Source: Myxococcales bacterium
GTDB lineage: Bacteria; Myxococcota; UBA727; VGSZ01
Assembly (NCBI GenBank): GCA_023248635.1
Contig: JAHFED010000013.1
Span: 14,266 to 78,265 of the forward strand
DNA length: 64,000 nucleotides
Direction of reading: 5' to 3'
In this document: positions 1-8,400 of the stretch, piece after piece
Layout: each line of letters begins with the position of its first letter
Numbering within the stretch: the first letter of the stretch is position 1
Notes under the pieces: model-generated
Seen by the model: only the letters and a program-made list of their open reading frames with translations
Database searches by the model: none
What the model was told of the DNA's origin: nothing
Program-made: the position numbers and the translations under genes

Positions 1-137
1 ACCTCCGACGACCGCCGCAGCAATGTACAGATGCGCTCGTCGCCGTCGACCCGGCTCGGGATCAGCGCTCCGATGTCGAAGGCGCTGGGGCGTACGGAAA
101 GAGGCACGCCAGCACCCACCCCACTACCGTGGCCCCC

Positions 138-1100
138 ATGGAGCGCTCCTTCGACGACGCCGTCGCCGCTTTTTTGAACCACCTCGCGCACGTGCGCCGT
201 TTGAGCCCCCACACCCTGCGGGCCTACGAAGGCGACCTGGGGCTGCTGCGGGCCTTCCTGGCCTCGTCCAAGAGCAAGGGCCTGCTCGACCTGGAGCTGC
301 TCGATCTCTACGCGCTGCGGGCCTTCCTGGCTGCGCGGCACCAGCACGATTCGACGACGTCGACCCTGCGCCGTCTGTCGGCCATCCGTGGCTTCCTCGC
401 CTTCTGCCGAAAAACCGGTCGCGTGAAGCACTCTGTCGCTCTGTTGCTGGAGTCACCGCGGCGTCCGCGCCAGTTGCCGCGCTCCGTTTCGGTCGACGAA
501 GCCTTTGCCCTCTGCGATCAGCCGCGCAAATCGTCGCCGTCGTCGTCGGGATCGACGGATCCCCTGGCCCTGCGGGAGGCCGCGGTCATCGAGCTGCTCT
601 ATGGCGCTGGGCTGCGCATCAGCGAGCTCTGCGGCCTGGGACTGGGCGACGTCGACGTCGATGCCCGTTCGGTGCGCGTCGTGGGCAAGGGCAACAAAGA
701 GCGCGTGGTGCCCTTTCACGACGTCTGCGCCGCAGCCTTGAGCGCGTGGCTCAGCAAGGGCCGTCCCCTCGTCGTCACCGCGGCCTCGGGCGACGCCTTC
801 TTTCTCGGGGCGCGCGGCAAGAGAGTGATCGACAGCGAGCTGCGTCGACGTCTGGCCCGCCTCGGCGTCGAAGCCGGCGCCCGCGCCCGCGTTCACCCGC
901 ACAAGCTGCGGCATTCCTTCGCCACCCACCTGCTCGAGGGCGGTGCCGACCTGCGCGGCATTCAGGAGCTGCTCGGTCACGCCAGCCTGTCGACGACCCA
1001 GCGCTACACCCACGTCGACGTCGCCCGGCTCACCCGCGTCTACGACGCTGCCCACCCGCGCGCGCGCACGACGTTCACGAAGCCAGCTGGTAGGTCGTGA
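138..1100 (+). CDS. xerC: Tyrosine recombinase, XerC/XerD type
   Basis: Site-specific recombinase of the integrase family; Xer proteins resolve chromosome dimers at dif before division. The 320-residue length and two-domain layout (N-terminal SAM-like core-binding domain to about residue 110, catalytic domain after it) fit Xer. All catalytic residues are visible: R160 in GAGLRISEL, K184 in GKGNKERVVP, H255 and R258 in HKLRH, H281 in LLGHASL, and nucleophile Y290 in TQRYTHV. I took the ATG at 138; an in-frame GTG at 129 is possible. The 3' end overlaps the convergent aminotransferase gene by 26 bp. XerC and XerD are hard to separate by eye, and the symbol is a best guess. No phage genes or att repeats lie nearby, so a chromosomal Xer is more likely than a phage integrase. 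Confidence 0.88.
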   Translation: MERSFDDAVAAFLNHLAHVRRLSPHTLRAYEGDLGLLRAFLASSKSKGLLDLELLDLYALRAFLAARHQHDSTTSTLRRLSAIRGFLAFCRKTGRVKHSVALLLESPRRPRQLPRSVSVDEAFALCDQPRKSSPSSSGSTDPLALREAAVIELLYGAGLRISELCGLGLGDVDVDARSVRVVGKGNKERVVPFHDVCAAALSAWLSKGRPLVVTAASGDAFFLGARGKRVIDSELRRRLARLGVEAGARARVHPHKLRHSFATHLLEGGADLRGIQELLGHASLSTTQRYTHVDVARLTRVYDAAHPRARTTFTKPAGRS

Positions 1101-2088
1101 GCCACGACAGCCGCTCCGCGATCCGACCGTGGACGGCGTCGAAGTAGCGGGTCTGCAGCTTCTCGGTCACCGGTCCGCGGCCGCCCGCGCCCACGGTGTA
1201 GCCATCGATCTCGCGCACTGGCGTCACCTCGGCGGCGGTGCCCGTGAGGAAGACTTCGTCGGCGGAGATCAGGGTCTCTTTGCTGAAGCGTTCCTCGCGC
1301 ACCTCGATGCCGAAGGAGCGGGCCAGCTGCAGCACCGAGTCGCGGGTGATGCCCTCGAGAATGGGCTGCGACAGCGGCGGCGTGACCAGGGCGCCCTTGC
1401 GCACGAGGAACAAATTCTCGCCCGTGGCCTCGGCCACGAAGCCGCCGTCGTCGAGGAGGATGGCTTCGTCGTAGCCCGCGTGTTGGGCCGTGCGCTTGGC
1501 CAGGATCGAGTTCACGTACTGGCCGTTGATCTTTCCTTTGGGCAAAAACGAGCGCGCGTTCATGCGCACCGTCGAGCTGACCTGGGTGCGGATGCCGCGC
1601 TGCACGCCTTCGTCGCCCAGGTAGCGACCCCAGGGCCAGGTCGCGATGGCGAGGCGCACACGGTTGTTGCTGGCACCCAGTCCCCGCTTGCCATCGTCGA
1701 CAAAGGCGATGGGCCGCAGGTAGCCCGCCCGCAGCTGGTTCTGCTTCATGAGCTCGACGCAGCCGCTGACGACGTCGTCGACGCTGTAGGGGATGTCCAT
1801 GCGCACCATGCGGGCAGAGCGAAAGAGACGCTCGATGTGCTCGCGCAGGCGAAAGACCGCCGGACCTTTGTCGCCGTCGTAGGCGCGGATGCCTTCGAAC
1901 ACCCCCAGGCCGTAGTGCAGCGTGTAGGACATGATGGGGATGACCGCCTGCTCGGTGGGAACGCAGGCGCCGTCGAGCCAGGTGAAGGGCACCTTGTGGG
2001 CATCGGGGACGGGATCCCAATCGCGCGCGCCCTGGCCGCCCGGCCTGGGGGCAAAGAACTCGGTTGCTGCACTTGCCTTGGCGGTCAT
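1075..2088 (-). CDS. ilvE: Branched-chain amino acid aminotransferase
   Basis: PLP enzyme (fold type IV) that transfers the amino group between glutamate and the 2-oxo acids of Leu, Ile and Val, the last step of their synthesis. Seen: 337 residues; the early motif SYTLHYGLGVFEGIRAY; the PLP lysine at about K186 in GKINGQYVNS; and EATGENLFLV downstream, all typical of the family. The ATG at 2088 overlaps the patatin stop as ATGA, so translation is probably coupled to the gene before it. The open frame upstream of 2088 is patatin antisense and does not look like protein. It is the last gene of a leftward HTH-patatin-ilvE group and runs into xerC from the other side. Confidence 0.93.
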   Translation of the reverse strand: MTAKASAATEFFAPRPGGQGARDWDPVPDAHKVPFTWLDGACVPTEQAVIPIMSYTLHYGLGVFEGIRAYDGDKGPAVFRLREHIERLFRSARMVRMDIPYSVDDVVSGCVELMKQNQLRAGYLRPIAFVDDGKRGLGASNNRVRLAIATWPWGRYLGDEGVQRGIRTQVSSTVRMNARSFLPKGKINGQYVNSILAKRTAQHAGYDEAILLDDGGFVAEATGENLFLVRKGALVTPPLSQPILEGITRDSVLQLARSFGIEVREERFSKETLISADEVFLTGTAAEVTPVREIDGYTVGAGGRGPVTEKLQTRYFDAVHGRIAERLSWLTTYQLAS

Positions 2089-3692
2089 GGGCTTTCTCTC
2101 CCTGGGGTCGGGGGCCCGAAGATACCGGGAGGATCGGGGATGGGGCCGATCATTTTTCGAATGAGGGGCACGTGCGGCGCCATCTCGCGTTTGCCGTTTT
2201 CGACGGCGCGCAGGAATTCTGCCGGCGAAGGCACGACGGAGAGGGGCGACAAGACGCCCTTGAAGGCGACGACGAGGTGGCTCTGCTCTCGGCCGGCCCG
2301 GCTGTTTTCCGACGCGATGCGCATCAACGGCAGAAAGAGCAGGTGGCGCGTCGTCAACTGGGGCGCGAAGGCGTCGAGCGCGAGCACGAAAGGATCGCGT
2401 TCGCCAGCGACGGCGCCGTCTTGCACCGCCCGCCACGCTTCGCGGGCTGGGAGGTTGTCGACGAGGCCGCCGTCGACGAGCCGGAACACTCCCTCTTGGC
2501 GCATGAGCTCGGTGACCAAGCTGGTCATGCGCGGATCGTCGCGCAGGATGTCGTAGTGGATGACGCCCGGCACCGATGAGCTGAAGCCGATGGCGTCGAG
2601 CACGTCGAACTCGCGGGTGCGCGGATCGCCGCCGACGTAGAGCGCTCGCACCGGCTGCCGGGAGATCTCGGTGAAGGCCCGCGTCAGCGCCTTGGCCCGC
2701 GATCGCAGCGTTTTGACGTCGTCGACGTCCTTCAGCAGGTTGGCGTAGCGCTGCACGTCGGTGGCGCGCTCACCTTGCACCAGTCCAGCGATGGTGATGC
2801 GCAAAGGGATCGCCATCTCGTTCATGCGCATGAAGCGCTTGCCCGCCTCACGCACCGCACCCGACGACTCCCCGCTGGGGTCCCGCTCGGCGCGCAGGCC
2901 GGAGGGTGCGGCGGCCGGCGCGCCCAAGGGCAGCTCGCCCGAGACCTCGGGACCGTCGACGAGAAATTCGTGGCCGATCACCTCGCGCAGCGAGAGCTTC
3001 AGGGTCGCCGGCAAACCAAAACGACTCTCGGTGTCGAAGAGGCGAAAGACCTTGCGCCACGAGAGTCGCTGCAGCAGCTGCCGCACGTTGCCCAGCGAGA
3101 AGTGCCGCGTGCGGGCGCGGAAGGCACCCAGCAGCGCGCCCATCGAGGTGCCAGCGATGATCGAGGGAGCGATGCCGGCTTCGTCGAGCACCCCCAAGGC
3201 GCCGATGTAGACGTAGCCCGTGCCCCCGCCGCCGCCCATGACCAGGGCCAGAGGACGTCGTCGGGTGGCGCGGTCCAAGGCGACCGCGGGAAGGCGGGAG
3301 CCAAAGAGGTGCAGCAATGCCGCCCTCTCGCTCTGCACCAGGGCGCGAATGTGCGGCATCTGCGCGCGCACGCCGTCGCGTTCGATGCGCGCTGCACTCA
3401 CGCAAGGTTCGAGCTTTTGAAACAGCAGGCGCCGAAAGCCATCCGTGGCGTGGCCCAAGTCGACGACGACGGCGTCGCCTTCGTGGGGCAGCACCTGCAC
3501 CGCGCTGATGCGGGCGAGCGAGAGGGCCCAACGCAGCGTGCTCTCGTCGTGGGGGGCCAACCAGGTGGGGTCGGCGACGACGGAGCGCATGAGCTCCAGC
3601 TCGATCTTGGCCAGCTCGCGCACGAGGGGCCGTCGCTGTTCTGGCGGTCCATCGTGGTGGTGATGGGAGGGGACAGGCACGACCCGGCGCAC
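2085..3692 (-). CDS. Patatin-like phospholipase family protein
   Basis: Predicted serine lipid acyl hydrolase. Family marks seen: glycine-rich oxyanion loop [20 protein letters not shown], nucleophile elbow GTSMG, and the catalytic Asp of the dyad in [11 protein letters not shown]. It has 535 residues, with about 150 before the patatin fold and a His run (SHHHHD) near residue 10. No clear signal peptide, so likely cytosolic or peripheral. The start is uncertain: the GTG at 3692 lies 23 bp after the HTH gene, and no strong ribosome site is visible. Residues 257-268 ([12 protein letters not shown]) are encoded by a palindromic repeat (2889-2924) that looks like an in-frame insertion between catalytic motifs. 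Natural substrate unknown. Confidence 0.85.
   Translation of the reverse strand: MRRVVPVPSHHHHDGPPEQRRPLVRELAKIELELMRSVVADPTWLAPHDESTLRWALSLARISAVQVLPHEGDAVVVDLGHATDGFRRLLFQKLEPCVSAARIERDGVRAQMPHIRALVQSERAALLHLFGSRLPAVALDRATRRRPLALVMGGGGGTGYVYIGALGVLDEAGIAPSIIAGTSMGALLGAFRARTRHFSLGNVRQLLQRLSWRKVFRLFDTESRFGLPATLKLSLREVIGHEFLVDGPEVSGELPLGAPAAAPSGLRAERDPSGESSGAVREAGKRFMRMNEMAIPLRITIAGLVQGERATDVQRYANLLKDVDDVKTLRSRAKALTRAFTEISRQPVRALYVGGDPRTREFDVLDAIGFSSSVPGVIHYDILRDDPRMTSLVTELMRQEGVFRLVDGGLVDNLPAREAWRAVQDGAVAGERDPFVLALDAFAPQLTTRHLLFLPLMRIASENSRAGREQSHLVVAFKGVLSPLSVVPSPAEFLRAVENGKREMAPHVPLIRKMIGPIPDPPGIFGPPTPGRESP
2889..2924. repeat. Palindromic repeat copy inside the patatin gene
   Basis: This 36-bp GC-rich palindrome (arms GGCGCGC and GCGCGCC, inner GGCC pair) matches the 46-48 bp elements at 31469-31514, 38014-38061 and 38526-38573 over its left half. 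It is a multiple of three and keeps the patatin frame open, adding 12 residues ending in SGLRA. The ftsQ copy read in the same orientation also ends in FGLRA. Confidence 0.65.
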
Positions 3693-3715
3693 CTTGGGGG
3701 CTGCAGCTCAGGCGG

Positions 3716-4183
3716 TCAAGCGCCGTCGACGTCGTCGCTGCCTTGCAAGCCCGCGCGCACCTTGAGCAGCGCCAGCGCCTCGAGCTGGCGCACGCGTTCT
3801 CGGGTGAGGTTCAACAAGCCGCCGACGTCTTCGAGGGTCAACCCTCCCTCCTCGGCGATGTCGAGGGCGCACGAGCAAGTGAGGTCAGCGGGTTCGCGAT
3901 CGGGGAAGTTGAGCTTGAGAGAGCCCGTGCGTGGATTGACGTCGAGATAGAGATGGAAGCGACACGACACCCACGGACACGGCCGGATCCCCCCGCGGCA
4001 CTGGTCCCGCGAAACCGGAGCCTCCAGGTCACCATCGTCGTCGCCGTCGTCGTCGCTGATGATGACCAGAGATCGGCGGGCGCGCTGCAATTCGCGGGGC
4101 GACTCGGTGAGAGGGCGCCGTCGACGTCTCGACGCAGGTGCCCGTCCGCCGCCGTCGGGGCGGCCCAGGTTGAGGGTGACCAT
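3716..4183 (-). CDS. Sigma-region-4-like HTH protein with cysteine motif
   Basis: Small putative DNA-binding protein, 155 residues. The C-terminal half has a sigma-70 region 4-like helix-turn-helix ([21 protein letters not shown]). The middle carries a conserved-looking block with [22 protein letters not shown] and DLTCSCALD; five cysteines are spaced so that metal binding is possible. From memory, short proteins with this CPW-C...[12 protein letters not shown] block and sigma-like HTH are widespread in myxobacteria and relatives, annotated only as sigma factor-like HTH proteins. The N-terminus is basic and then acidic ([11 protein letters not shown]). A GGAGAG sequence precedes the ATG at 4183. 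It heads the operon with patatin and ilvE and may regulate it; that role is inference. It lacks sigma regions 1-3, so it is not a full sigma factor. Confidence 0.75.
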   Translation of the reverse strand: MVTLNLGRPDGGGRAPASRRRRRPLTESPRELQRARRSLVIISDDDGDDDGDLEAPVSRDQCRGGIRPCPWVSCRFHLYLDVNPRTGSLKLNFPDREPADLTCSCALDIAEEGGLTLEDVGGLLNLTRERVRQLEALALLKVRAGLQGSDDVDGA

Positions 4184-4231
4184 GGTGTCTCTCCAGTCTG
4201 GTGAAGGCCCGACGGGCGACAGAGGAAGGGT

Positions 4232-4382
4232 CTAGCAGGGTGCGGAAAAACTCCGTTTTTCGCACCCTGCTGTACTTCCGGAGGGTCTGTCCCAGACCCT
4301 CCCTCGTCGAGGCGAAGCCTCGACGAGCCTCCCTCCCAAGGACGCGTCTGCCTCAAAACTTCGTTTTTCAGCAGCCTGCTAG
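4232..4382. mobile_element. MITE-like element with CTAG ends
   Basis: A 151-bp non-coding element bounded by CTAG at 4232-4235 and 4379-4382. The ends are imperfect terminal inverted repeats: left AGCAGGGTGCGGAAAAAC and, read inward from the right, AGCAGGCTGCTGAAAAAC (16 of 18 match). Inside are three hairpins in a row: GCAGGGTGCG...CGCACCCTGC, GGAGGGTCTG...CAGACCCTCC, and CTCGTCGAGGC-GAA-GCCTCGACGAG. No transposase frame is present. CTAG may be a target duplication, as known for some IS5-group elements; the parent family is not identified. The right CTAG contains the TAG stop of the lipoprotein gene at 4379-5299. Confidence 0.65.
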
Positions 4383-5299
4383 TGACCGATCTGAGCGAAC
4401 ATGCCGTTTTCAGGTTCGAAGTAGCCGACGACGACGCCCGTGGCCGCCTCGTCGACGTCGCCGTCGGCGTCGATGGCTTCACGCACCCCCTCGAAGCGAA
4501 CGACCAGCACGTAGTCGATGGCGGGCTCGAGGGAGGGCTCGTCGGTCTCGGTGCGCCCCACGAGCTCCAAGCCCGTGTCGACGTTGACGTTGTGCAGCAC
4601 CTCTGATCTTTCGCTGGTCTCTTTCAGGTTGCGCTCGACGACACCGCGGCGGACGGAGAGGTCGGGTTGATCGGCGAGCTCGTTGTGGCTGCGGGTCAGG
4701 CTGCGGCCGGTGCCGGGGCGCGTGACCCACTCGCCCTCGGCCATCACCTTGGTCTCGACGATCTGAAAAGCGCGGCCGCCGCCCATGCTGCGCCCGTGGC
4801 GCGCAGCCCCGCGCAAGATGAGGGTGCGACCAACGTAGCTCTCGGGTTCGGCCAGAGCGGCCTGCAGCGAGTACACGGGCATCTTGCGGCGCCGCAGCAG
4901 CCGCAGGTCGTTGCCGACGTCGCCGCCGCGCACCGCGATCACATGGGCCAGCAGGAGAGCAGCGTCGGGGTCGGCGGCCATGGGCTCAGCCCAGATTCCT
5001 TCGATGAGGATCTCGAGGTTGGAGAAGTCGTTGCGGCGAATGCAGTGGCGCATCACGGCCCACCCGCGCGGGGGATCCTTTTTGTGCATGGCCCGCGCGG
5101 TCTGCTCACAAGCCCGAGCGATGTCGTGGGCGGCGGCGATGCGGCGGGCCTCGTCGTCTTTGAGCTCGGCCCGCACCAAGGTCTCGGGCTCGCGCGCGTC
5201 CTCCCACAACACGGTGGGCTCGGTGCCGACGCCTTGGGACGTCGTCGAGCAGCCCGACCACACAGCGACCACGACGACGAAGCACGACAGGCGCAACAT
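4379..5299 (-). CDS. Putative lipoprotein of unknown function
   Basis: A 306-residue predicted lipoprotein: hydrophobic N-terminus then lipobox WSGC, giving an N-terminal Cys at about residue 17. A helical region with CEQTARAM and AVMRHCIRRNDF follows, then a beta-rich stretch starting near SYVGRTLILRGAARHG that resembles domains of other myxobacterial lipoproteins handling gene-product assembly, but I do not recognise a named family. Its stop codon TAG sits in the CTAG end of the adjacent MITE-like element, so the element may have changed the original C-terminus. It lies 12 bp after the gene at 5312-5911 and is probably cotranscribed with it. Confidence 0.7.
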   Translation of the reverse strand: MLRLSCFVVVVAVWSGCSTTSQGVGTEPTVLWEDAREPETLVRAELKDDEARRIAAAHDIARACEQTARAMHKKDPPRGWAVMRHCIRRNDFSNLEILIEGIWAEPMAADPDAALLLAHVIAVRGGDVGNDLRLLRRRKMPVYSLQAALAEPESYVGRTLILRGAARHGRSMGGGRAFQIVETKVMAEGEWVTRPGTGRSLTRSHNELADQPDLSVRRGVVERNLKETSERSEVLHNVNVDTGLELVGRTETDEPSLEPAIDYVLVVRFEGVREAIDADGDVDEAATGVVVGYFEPENGMFAQIGH

Positions 5300-5311
5300 G
5301 AGAACCTCAGG

Positions 5312-5911
5312 TCAGCGAGCAGCAGCGGAAGGGGAAACGGCCGGCGCCCGCACGACCCGCAGCAAGACCGCCGCGCAAAAGGATCGGCACCCTTTGTCGG
5401 CCCCAGGCGGCAGGCGGTCGGCATCGACGTCGGCCACGCACTGATTGAAGGCGGCCCCCCGGCCGACGTCGATGCAGCTGCAGCAGCCCTGGGCCTCGTC
5501 TTGGCTGCGCTGGGCCACCTCGGTGACGGCCCGCAACGCGGCGTAGCAGACGGCATGGCCGGGATTGAAGCGTCCGTCGTCGTCGAGGAGGCGCCGCGAT
5601 CCATCGCCCCCGCAGGCGGCGACCTCGAGCTCGAGTCTTTTCTCGCAGGCCGCTTTGACCGCGGGGATCGCCTGGGGTGCCCGGCCGGTTGCGGCGGTGG
5701 CGCACAGCTCGAGGCCCAGCGCCCGCGCTTGGCGCTGGTTCTCGTCGACTTGAGCCTTCGAAGGCTCCTGCGCTCGGGTCTTGCCCTCGAAGGTGCAGCG
5801 GAGCCCAGCGAGCAAGCTCTGGCGGTCGCAGGCCCAGGCCAGCGCGGGGGGCGGCGGCTGCGGTGGCGGCGGCGCGTCTTTCAGGAGCAGGAGGGCGAGC
5901 AAGGCCAGCAT
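5312..5911 (-). CDS. Small cysteine-rich membrane-anchored or secreted protein
   Basis: About 199 residues from the ATG at 5911. The product begins with a hydrophobic run (MLALLALLLLKDAPPPPQ), then a proline stretch and a domain with about ten cysteines (AWACDRQSLLAGLRC, QGCCSCIDVGRG, CRSFCAAVLL). The cysteine content suggests disulfides outside the cytoplasm. No family is recognised. The start is weakly supported: no good ribosome site precedes it, and the longer open frame to 6280 is Arg-rich, non-protein-like sequence. It is followed after 12 bp by the lipoprotein gene at 4379-5299. Confidence 0.55.
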   Translation of the reverse strand: MLALLALLLLKDAPPPPQPPPPALAWACDRQSLLAGLRCTFEGKTRAQEPSKAQVDENQRQARALGLELCATAATGRAPQAIPAVKAACEKRLELEVAACGGDGSRRLLDDDGRFNPGHAVCYAALRAVTEVAQRSQDEAQGCCSCIDVGRGAAFNQCVADVDADRLPPGADKGCRSFCAAVLLRVVRAPAVSPSAAAR

Positions 5912-6026
5912 GAGGGCGATTGTGCACTGCTGGTGCCAGGAAGATCGAGCGTTCCAGCGCGCCCCTGTCCGACGAGCACTGCGCCAAATGAACAGCGGAA
6001 CAGATCGATGGAGCAGCGCGGTGCGC

Positions 6027-6284
6027 TCAGCCTGGCGGTGAGGGTTGCACCCGCCCGAGTTGGCGAATCGACGTCGCCAACACCGATGCTGCCGCTTCGT
6101 CGGCGAGCCCCAGCCTTTCTGCGAGACCTGCCGTCGCCGAGACCTAAGCCCAGCGCGCTGTCGCCCACGGCCCGCGCTGCCACCAGACCAAAGGCGGTCG
6201 CCGCCACACCGACGTCGCCCTTGCGTTCGACCCCCGGTGGCCATTCGCGCAGAGCAGGAGGACCAGGGCCAGGGTCGCAATCAT
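6027..6284 (-). pseudogene. Frameshifted small secreted protein gene
   Basis: The interval between the genes ending at 5911 and 6360 has no intact frame but shows protein-like segments in all three leftward frames. It starts with a signal-like MIATLALVLLLCANGH at 6284. After the C5 run at 6231-6235 the frame with KGDVGVAATAFGLVAARAV continues, and a second shift near 6125 leads to AGLAERLGLADEAAASV and a TGA at 6027. Either the gene is broken, or the sequence has one- or two-base errors at homopolymers. The product would be a small Ala/Gly-rich exported protein of unknown role. The rest of 5912-6359 shows nothing else. Confidence 0.4.
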
Positions 6285-6359
6285 CGGGGTCCTGCCGTCC
6301 TGGGGATGGCCGGAAGCGAAGGCCCCCCTCACAAACAGCGACACGGCGTTGCCGATTTC

Positions 6360-7064
6360 TCAACGCGGACAGGGCCGCGGCACGTCTCTGGTCTCAGGCA
6401 CGTATTCGACGTCGTGGACGGACAGGATCCAGATGTGCGGGCCACCCGTCGTCGCCGCGTAGGCGGGGTTGAGCTCGACGCTGCGAGCGTTGATGGCGGC
6501 GGCCCCGGGCGGGGGCGTGGGGACAGCGCTGCCAGCGATGGAGAAGCTCGTGCCCTCGTCGGCGCGGAACACAAGGCGGGGGCCGTCGTCGGCGGCTTTG
6601 GACCCAGCGGGTGCCACGTCGAATTGGAAACTGCCTCGCACCAAGATCTCGGGGCCGATCGCGAAAAAGGGTACCGACGTCGTTGGCGGCGCGGCGAACT
6701 TCAGGCGCTCGACCTTGAAGTGCGTCGCCAGCAGGGCTTGGCCATAGGGCTGGTAGCAAGTCCCAGTCACGGTGACGGCGGCGTCTTCGAAGCCCCGCCA
6801 CAGCTCACGCGCGCGGTAGTCGATGACCCAACGCTCATCGCCGTCGAACTCCAGCCACACGGGCTGCTCCTTCTTGCCCCCCGGCGTGGCTGCGATGCGA
6901 ACGACGGCGCGATGCTCGGCAGCGGCAGCGGGAGACTTCGGCGGCTCGGGCACGCGGTCCTCGGGTGGCGAGGGCTGCGTCGACGTCGTCGCACACGCAG
7001 CGAGGTGAAAAACGATCGCGATGCAGCCGCCGCGCATCAGCACCAAAGCCAAGCTCGCGGTCAT
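6360..7064 (-). CDS. Putative lipoprotein of unknown function
   Basis: A 234-residue predicted lipoprotein starting at the ATG at 7064, which overlaps the upstream TGA as ATGA. A long hydrophobic N-terminus ends in the lipobox LAAC, followed by a Ser/Pro linker. The mature part is mostly beta-like (AAVTVTGTCYQPYG, LLATHFKVERLKF) with a C-terminal HIWILSVHDVEYVP. It resembles, in a general way, the domain near SYVGRTLILRG of the lipoprotein at 4379-5299. Last gene of the four-gene coupled unit headed by the kinase at 8400-9764; a shared envelope function is inferred only from that arrangement. Confidence 0.68.
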   Translation of the reverse strand: MTASLALVLMRGGCIAIVFHLAACATTSTQPSPPEDRVPEPPKSPAAAAEHRAVVRIAATPGGKKEQPVWLEFDGDERWVIDYRARELWRGFEDAAVTVTGTCYQPYGQALLATHFKVERLKFAAPPTTSVPFFAIGPEILVRGSFQFDVAPAGSKAADDGPRLVFRADEGTSFSIAGSAVPTPPPGAAAINARSVELNPAYAATTGGPHIWILSVHDVEYVPETRDVPRPCPR

Positions 7065-7561
7065 TCGCTGAAGCCACCGCTGATCACGACGTCCGGCAGC
7101 ACGCCGCCGTCGGGATTGGCGAATACGCACAAGTCGAAGTCGCCCTGCGGCAGGCTTGCGGTGATGCTGGAGCAGGGGAAGATGCCGCCGTCGTCGTCGG
7201 AGATCAGGGCGGCGTCTTGGCCCGCGATGAACAAGTCCAGCTGCGTGTCTCCGGGGCACGTGACGAGGTCGGCGTTCGACGTCGTGAAGCGGTAGTCCCC
7301 AGCGTCAGCGTGAAACAACACGCATTGCGTCTCTGGTGGCTCCAAGGTGACGGTGACTGTGAAGGGCGGAGGGAAAGCGATCTCTGGAATGGGCATACAG
7401 GCCTTGCCACCTTCGCCGACGTCGAGGCATGCCAAATTGGCGGCGCATTCGCTGTTGGACTCGCACGGCCGACCGTCGTCGAGGATCTCACCACCGATGC
7501 TGCACGCGGCGCTCGCTGCCAGCGCGGGGAGCACCAGGGCTGCCAAGCGGAAGTGGCTCAT
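7061..7561 (-). CDS. Small cysteine-rich lipoprotein
   Basis: A 166-residue predicted lipoprotein. The signal ends in the lipobox SAAC at about residue 21, followed by a Cys-rich motif (CESNSECAANLACLDVG) of the sort common in myxobacterial surface proteins, then a beta-rich domain containing FTVTVTLEPPETQCVLF, DYRFTTSNADL and DFDLCVFANPDG. That last part resembles pre-peptidase C-terminal type domains in rhythm, but I would not assign it firmly. The ATG at 7561 overlaps the preceding TGA (ATGA), and its own stop overlaps the next ATG, so it is translated within the kinase-led unit. Confidence 0.68.
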   Translation of the reverse strand: MSHFRLAALVLPALAASAACSIGGEILDDGRPCESNSECAANLACLDVGEGGKACMPIPEIAFPPPFTVTVTLEPPETQCVLFHADAGDYRFTTSNADLVTCPGDTQLDLFIAGQDAALISDDDGGIFPCSSITASLPQGDFDLCVFANPDGGVLPDVVISGGFSE

Positions 7562-8400
7562 GGGGCCCCCCGGCCTGGGGGCTGAGAATCGGGCTCCTCG
7601 CTGTTGTGCGACAAGACGACACCTGCCACGCCACCGGCGGCGCCGACTCCTACCGCTGCGATACCCGTCCACAGCAGCCATTGGCCCTGTTGGTTCCAGT
7701 CCCTGGCACTCTCTTCCAGCGCGGCATGCTGCTGCACGATGTCGACTCCGGCATTGGTGCGGGCCTGGGCGCTGGTGGCGTCTTGGTAGCGCCGGGAGAG
7801 CGTTGCTTGCTGGGGCACTCCCCCAAGATACGACAGGGCGGGCAGGACGCCGACGATGCCGAGGACGGCGCCGAGGCCGCCAACGACGGCGCCACCGACG
7901 CCCAACACCAGCGGCACCGTGTTCTCCCCGTCCGGCGGCGGGATCGCCACGGCAGCGATCGGCGCCGGCAGGACGCAGGTCGCCAGACAAGAAGCATCGT
8001 CGACAACGTTGCCGTCGTCGCAGGCCTCGGCCGCTTCGATCAAAGCGTTGCCGCACGTCGCCGGGGGCACGGGGCACGACGTGCCGGGTTCGCCGTGAGC
8101 GATGCGTTCGCGCACCTCAGCGACTTCCTTTTTCACATCGTCTGCTTTGAAAGTGGGGGCGAACTGCGACACGCGTTCGTACAAGACCAAGGCGCGCGCG
8201 AGGTCGCCCCCGTTGCTGGCTGCGCGCGCGGCGTTCAGCAGCACCTTCTCGGTCTCGGCAAGCGCGAGCATTCCCTCGGCGTAGTAGAGCGCGCCGCACC
8301 AGTCCTCCGTTTGGTAGCGGTGCATCGCCTCCTGGTTCAGGGCGGCCACGTCACCGCGCGGTGGAGCACCAACGAGGCCCAGCAGCAGCAGCAGCAGCAT
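7558..8400 (-). CDS. TPR-like membrane protein with myxobacterial Cys-rich motif
   Basis: About 280 residues. It begins with a leucine-rich signal (ATG then five CTG codons) and a TPR-like helical region (residues about 20-110, with DWCGALYYAEGMLA and DLARALVLYERVSQFAP). The cysteine motif CGNALIEAAEACDDGN follows, matching the short myxobacterial cysteine-rich repeat. Two strongly hydrophobic segments complete it: one near TVPLVLGVGGAVVGGLG and one near LLWTGIAAVGVGAAGG. The ATG at 8400 shares its A with the kinase TGA (TGATG); a GTG at 8412 is the alternative start. The truncated gene at the right edge of the window has a similar N-terminal architecture. Confidence 0.7.
   Translation of the reverse strand: MLLLLLLGLVGAPPRGDVAALNQEAMHRYQTEDWCGALYYAEGMLALAETEKVLLNAARAASNGGDLARALVLYERVSQFAPTFKADDVKKEVAEVRERIAHGEPGTSCPVPPATCGNALIEAAEACDDGNVVDDASCLATCVLPAPIAAVAIPPPDGENTVPLVLGVGGAVVGGLGAVLGIVGVLPALSYLGGVPQQATLSRRYQDATSAQARTNAGVDIVQQHAALEESARDWNQQGQWLLWTGIAAVGVGAAGGVAGVVLSHNSEEPDSQPPGRGAP

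Noticed and set aside
138-1100. XerC-like protein as a phage or island integrase
   Set aside because: Length and motifs fit a chromosomal Xer, and there are no phage genes, tRNA or direct repeats nearby. No dif site was recognised in the window.
2030-2060. CCCAGGCCGGG-type GC-rich palindromes at 2030, 7561 and 34510 as further copies of the in-gene element
   Set aside because: They share only a short GGCC-centred core, not the GGATGCAGCTT middle or the GGCGC ends; chance is likely at this GC content.
943-2556. 537-residue plus-strand frame across ilvE and patatin
   Set aside because: It spans two genes with strong motifs on the other strand and shows no domain of its own.
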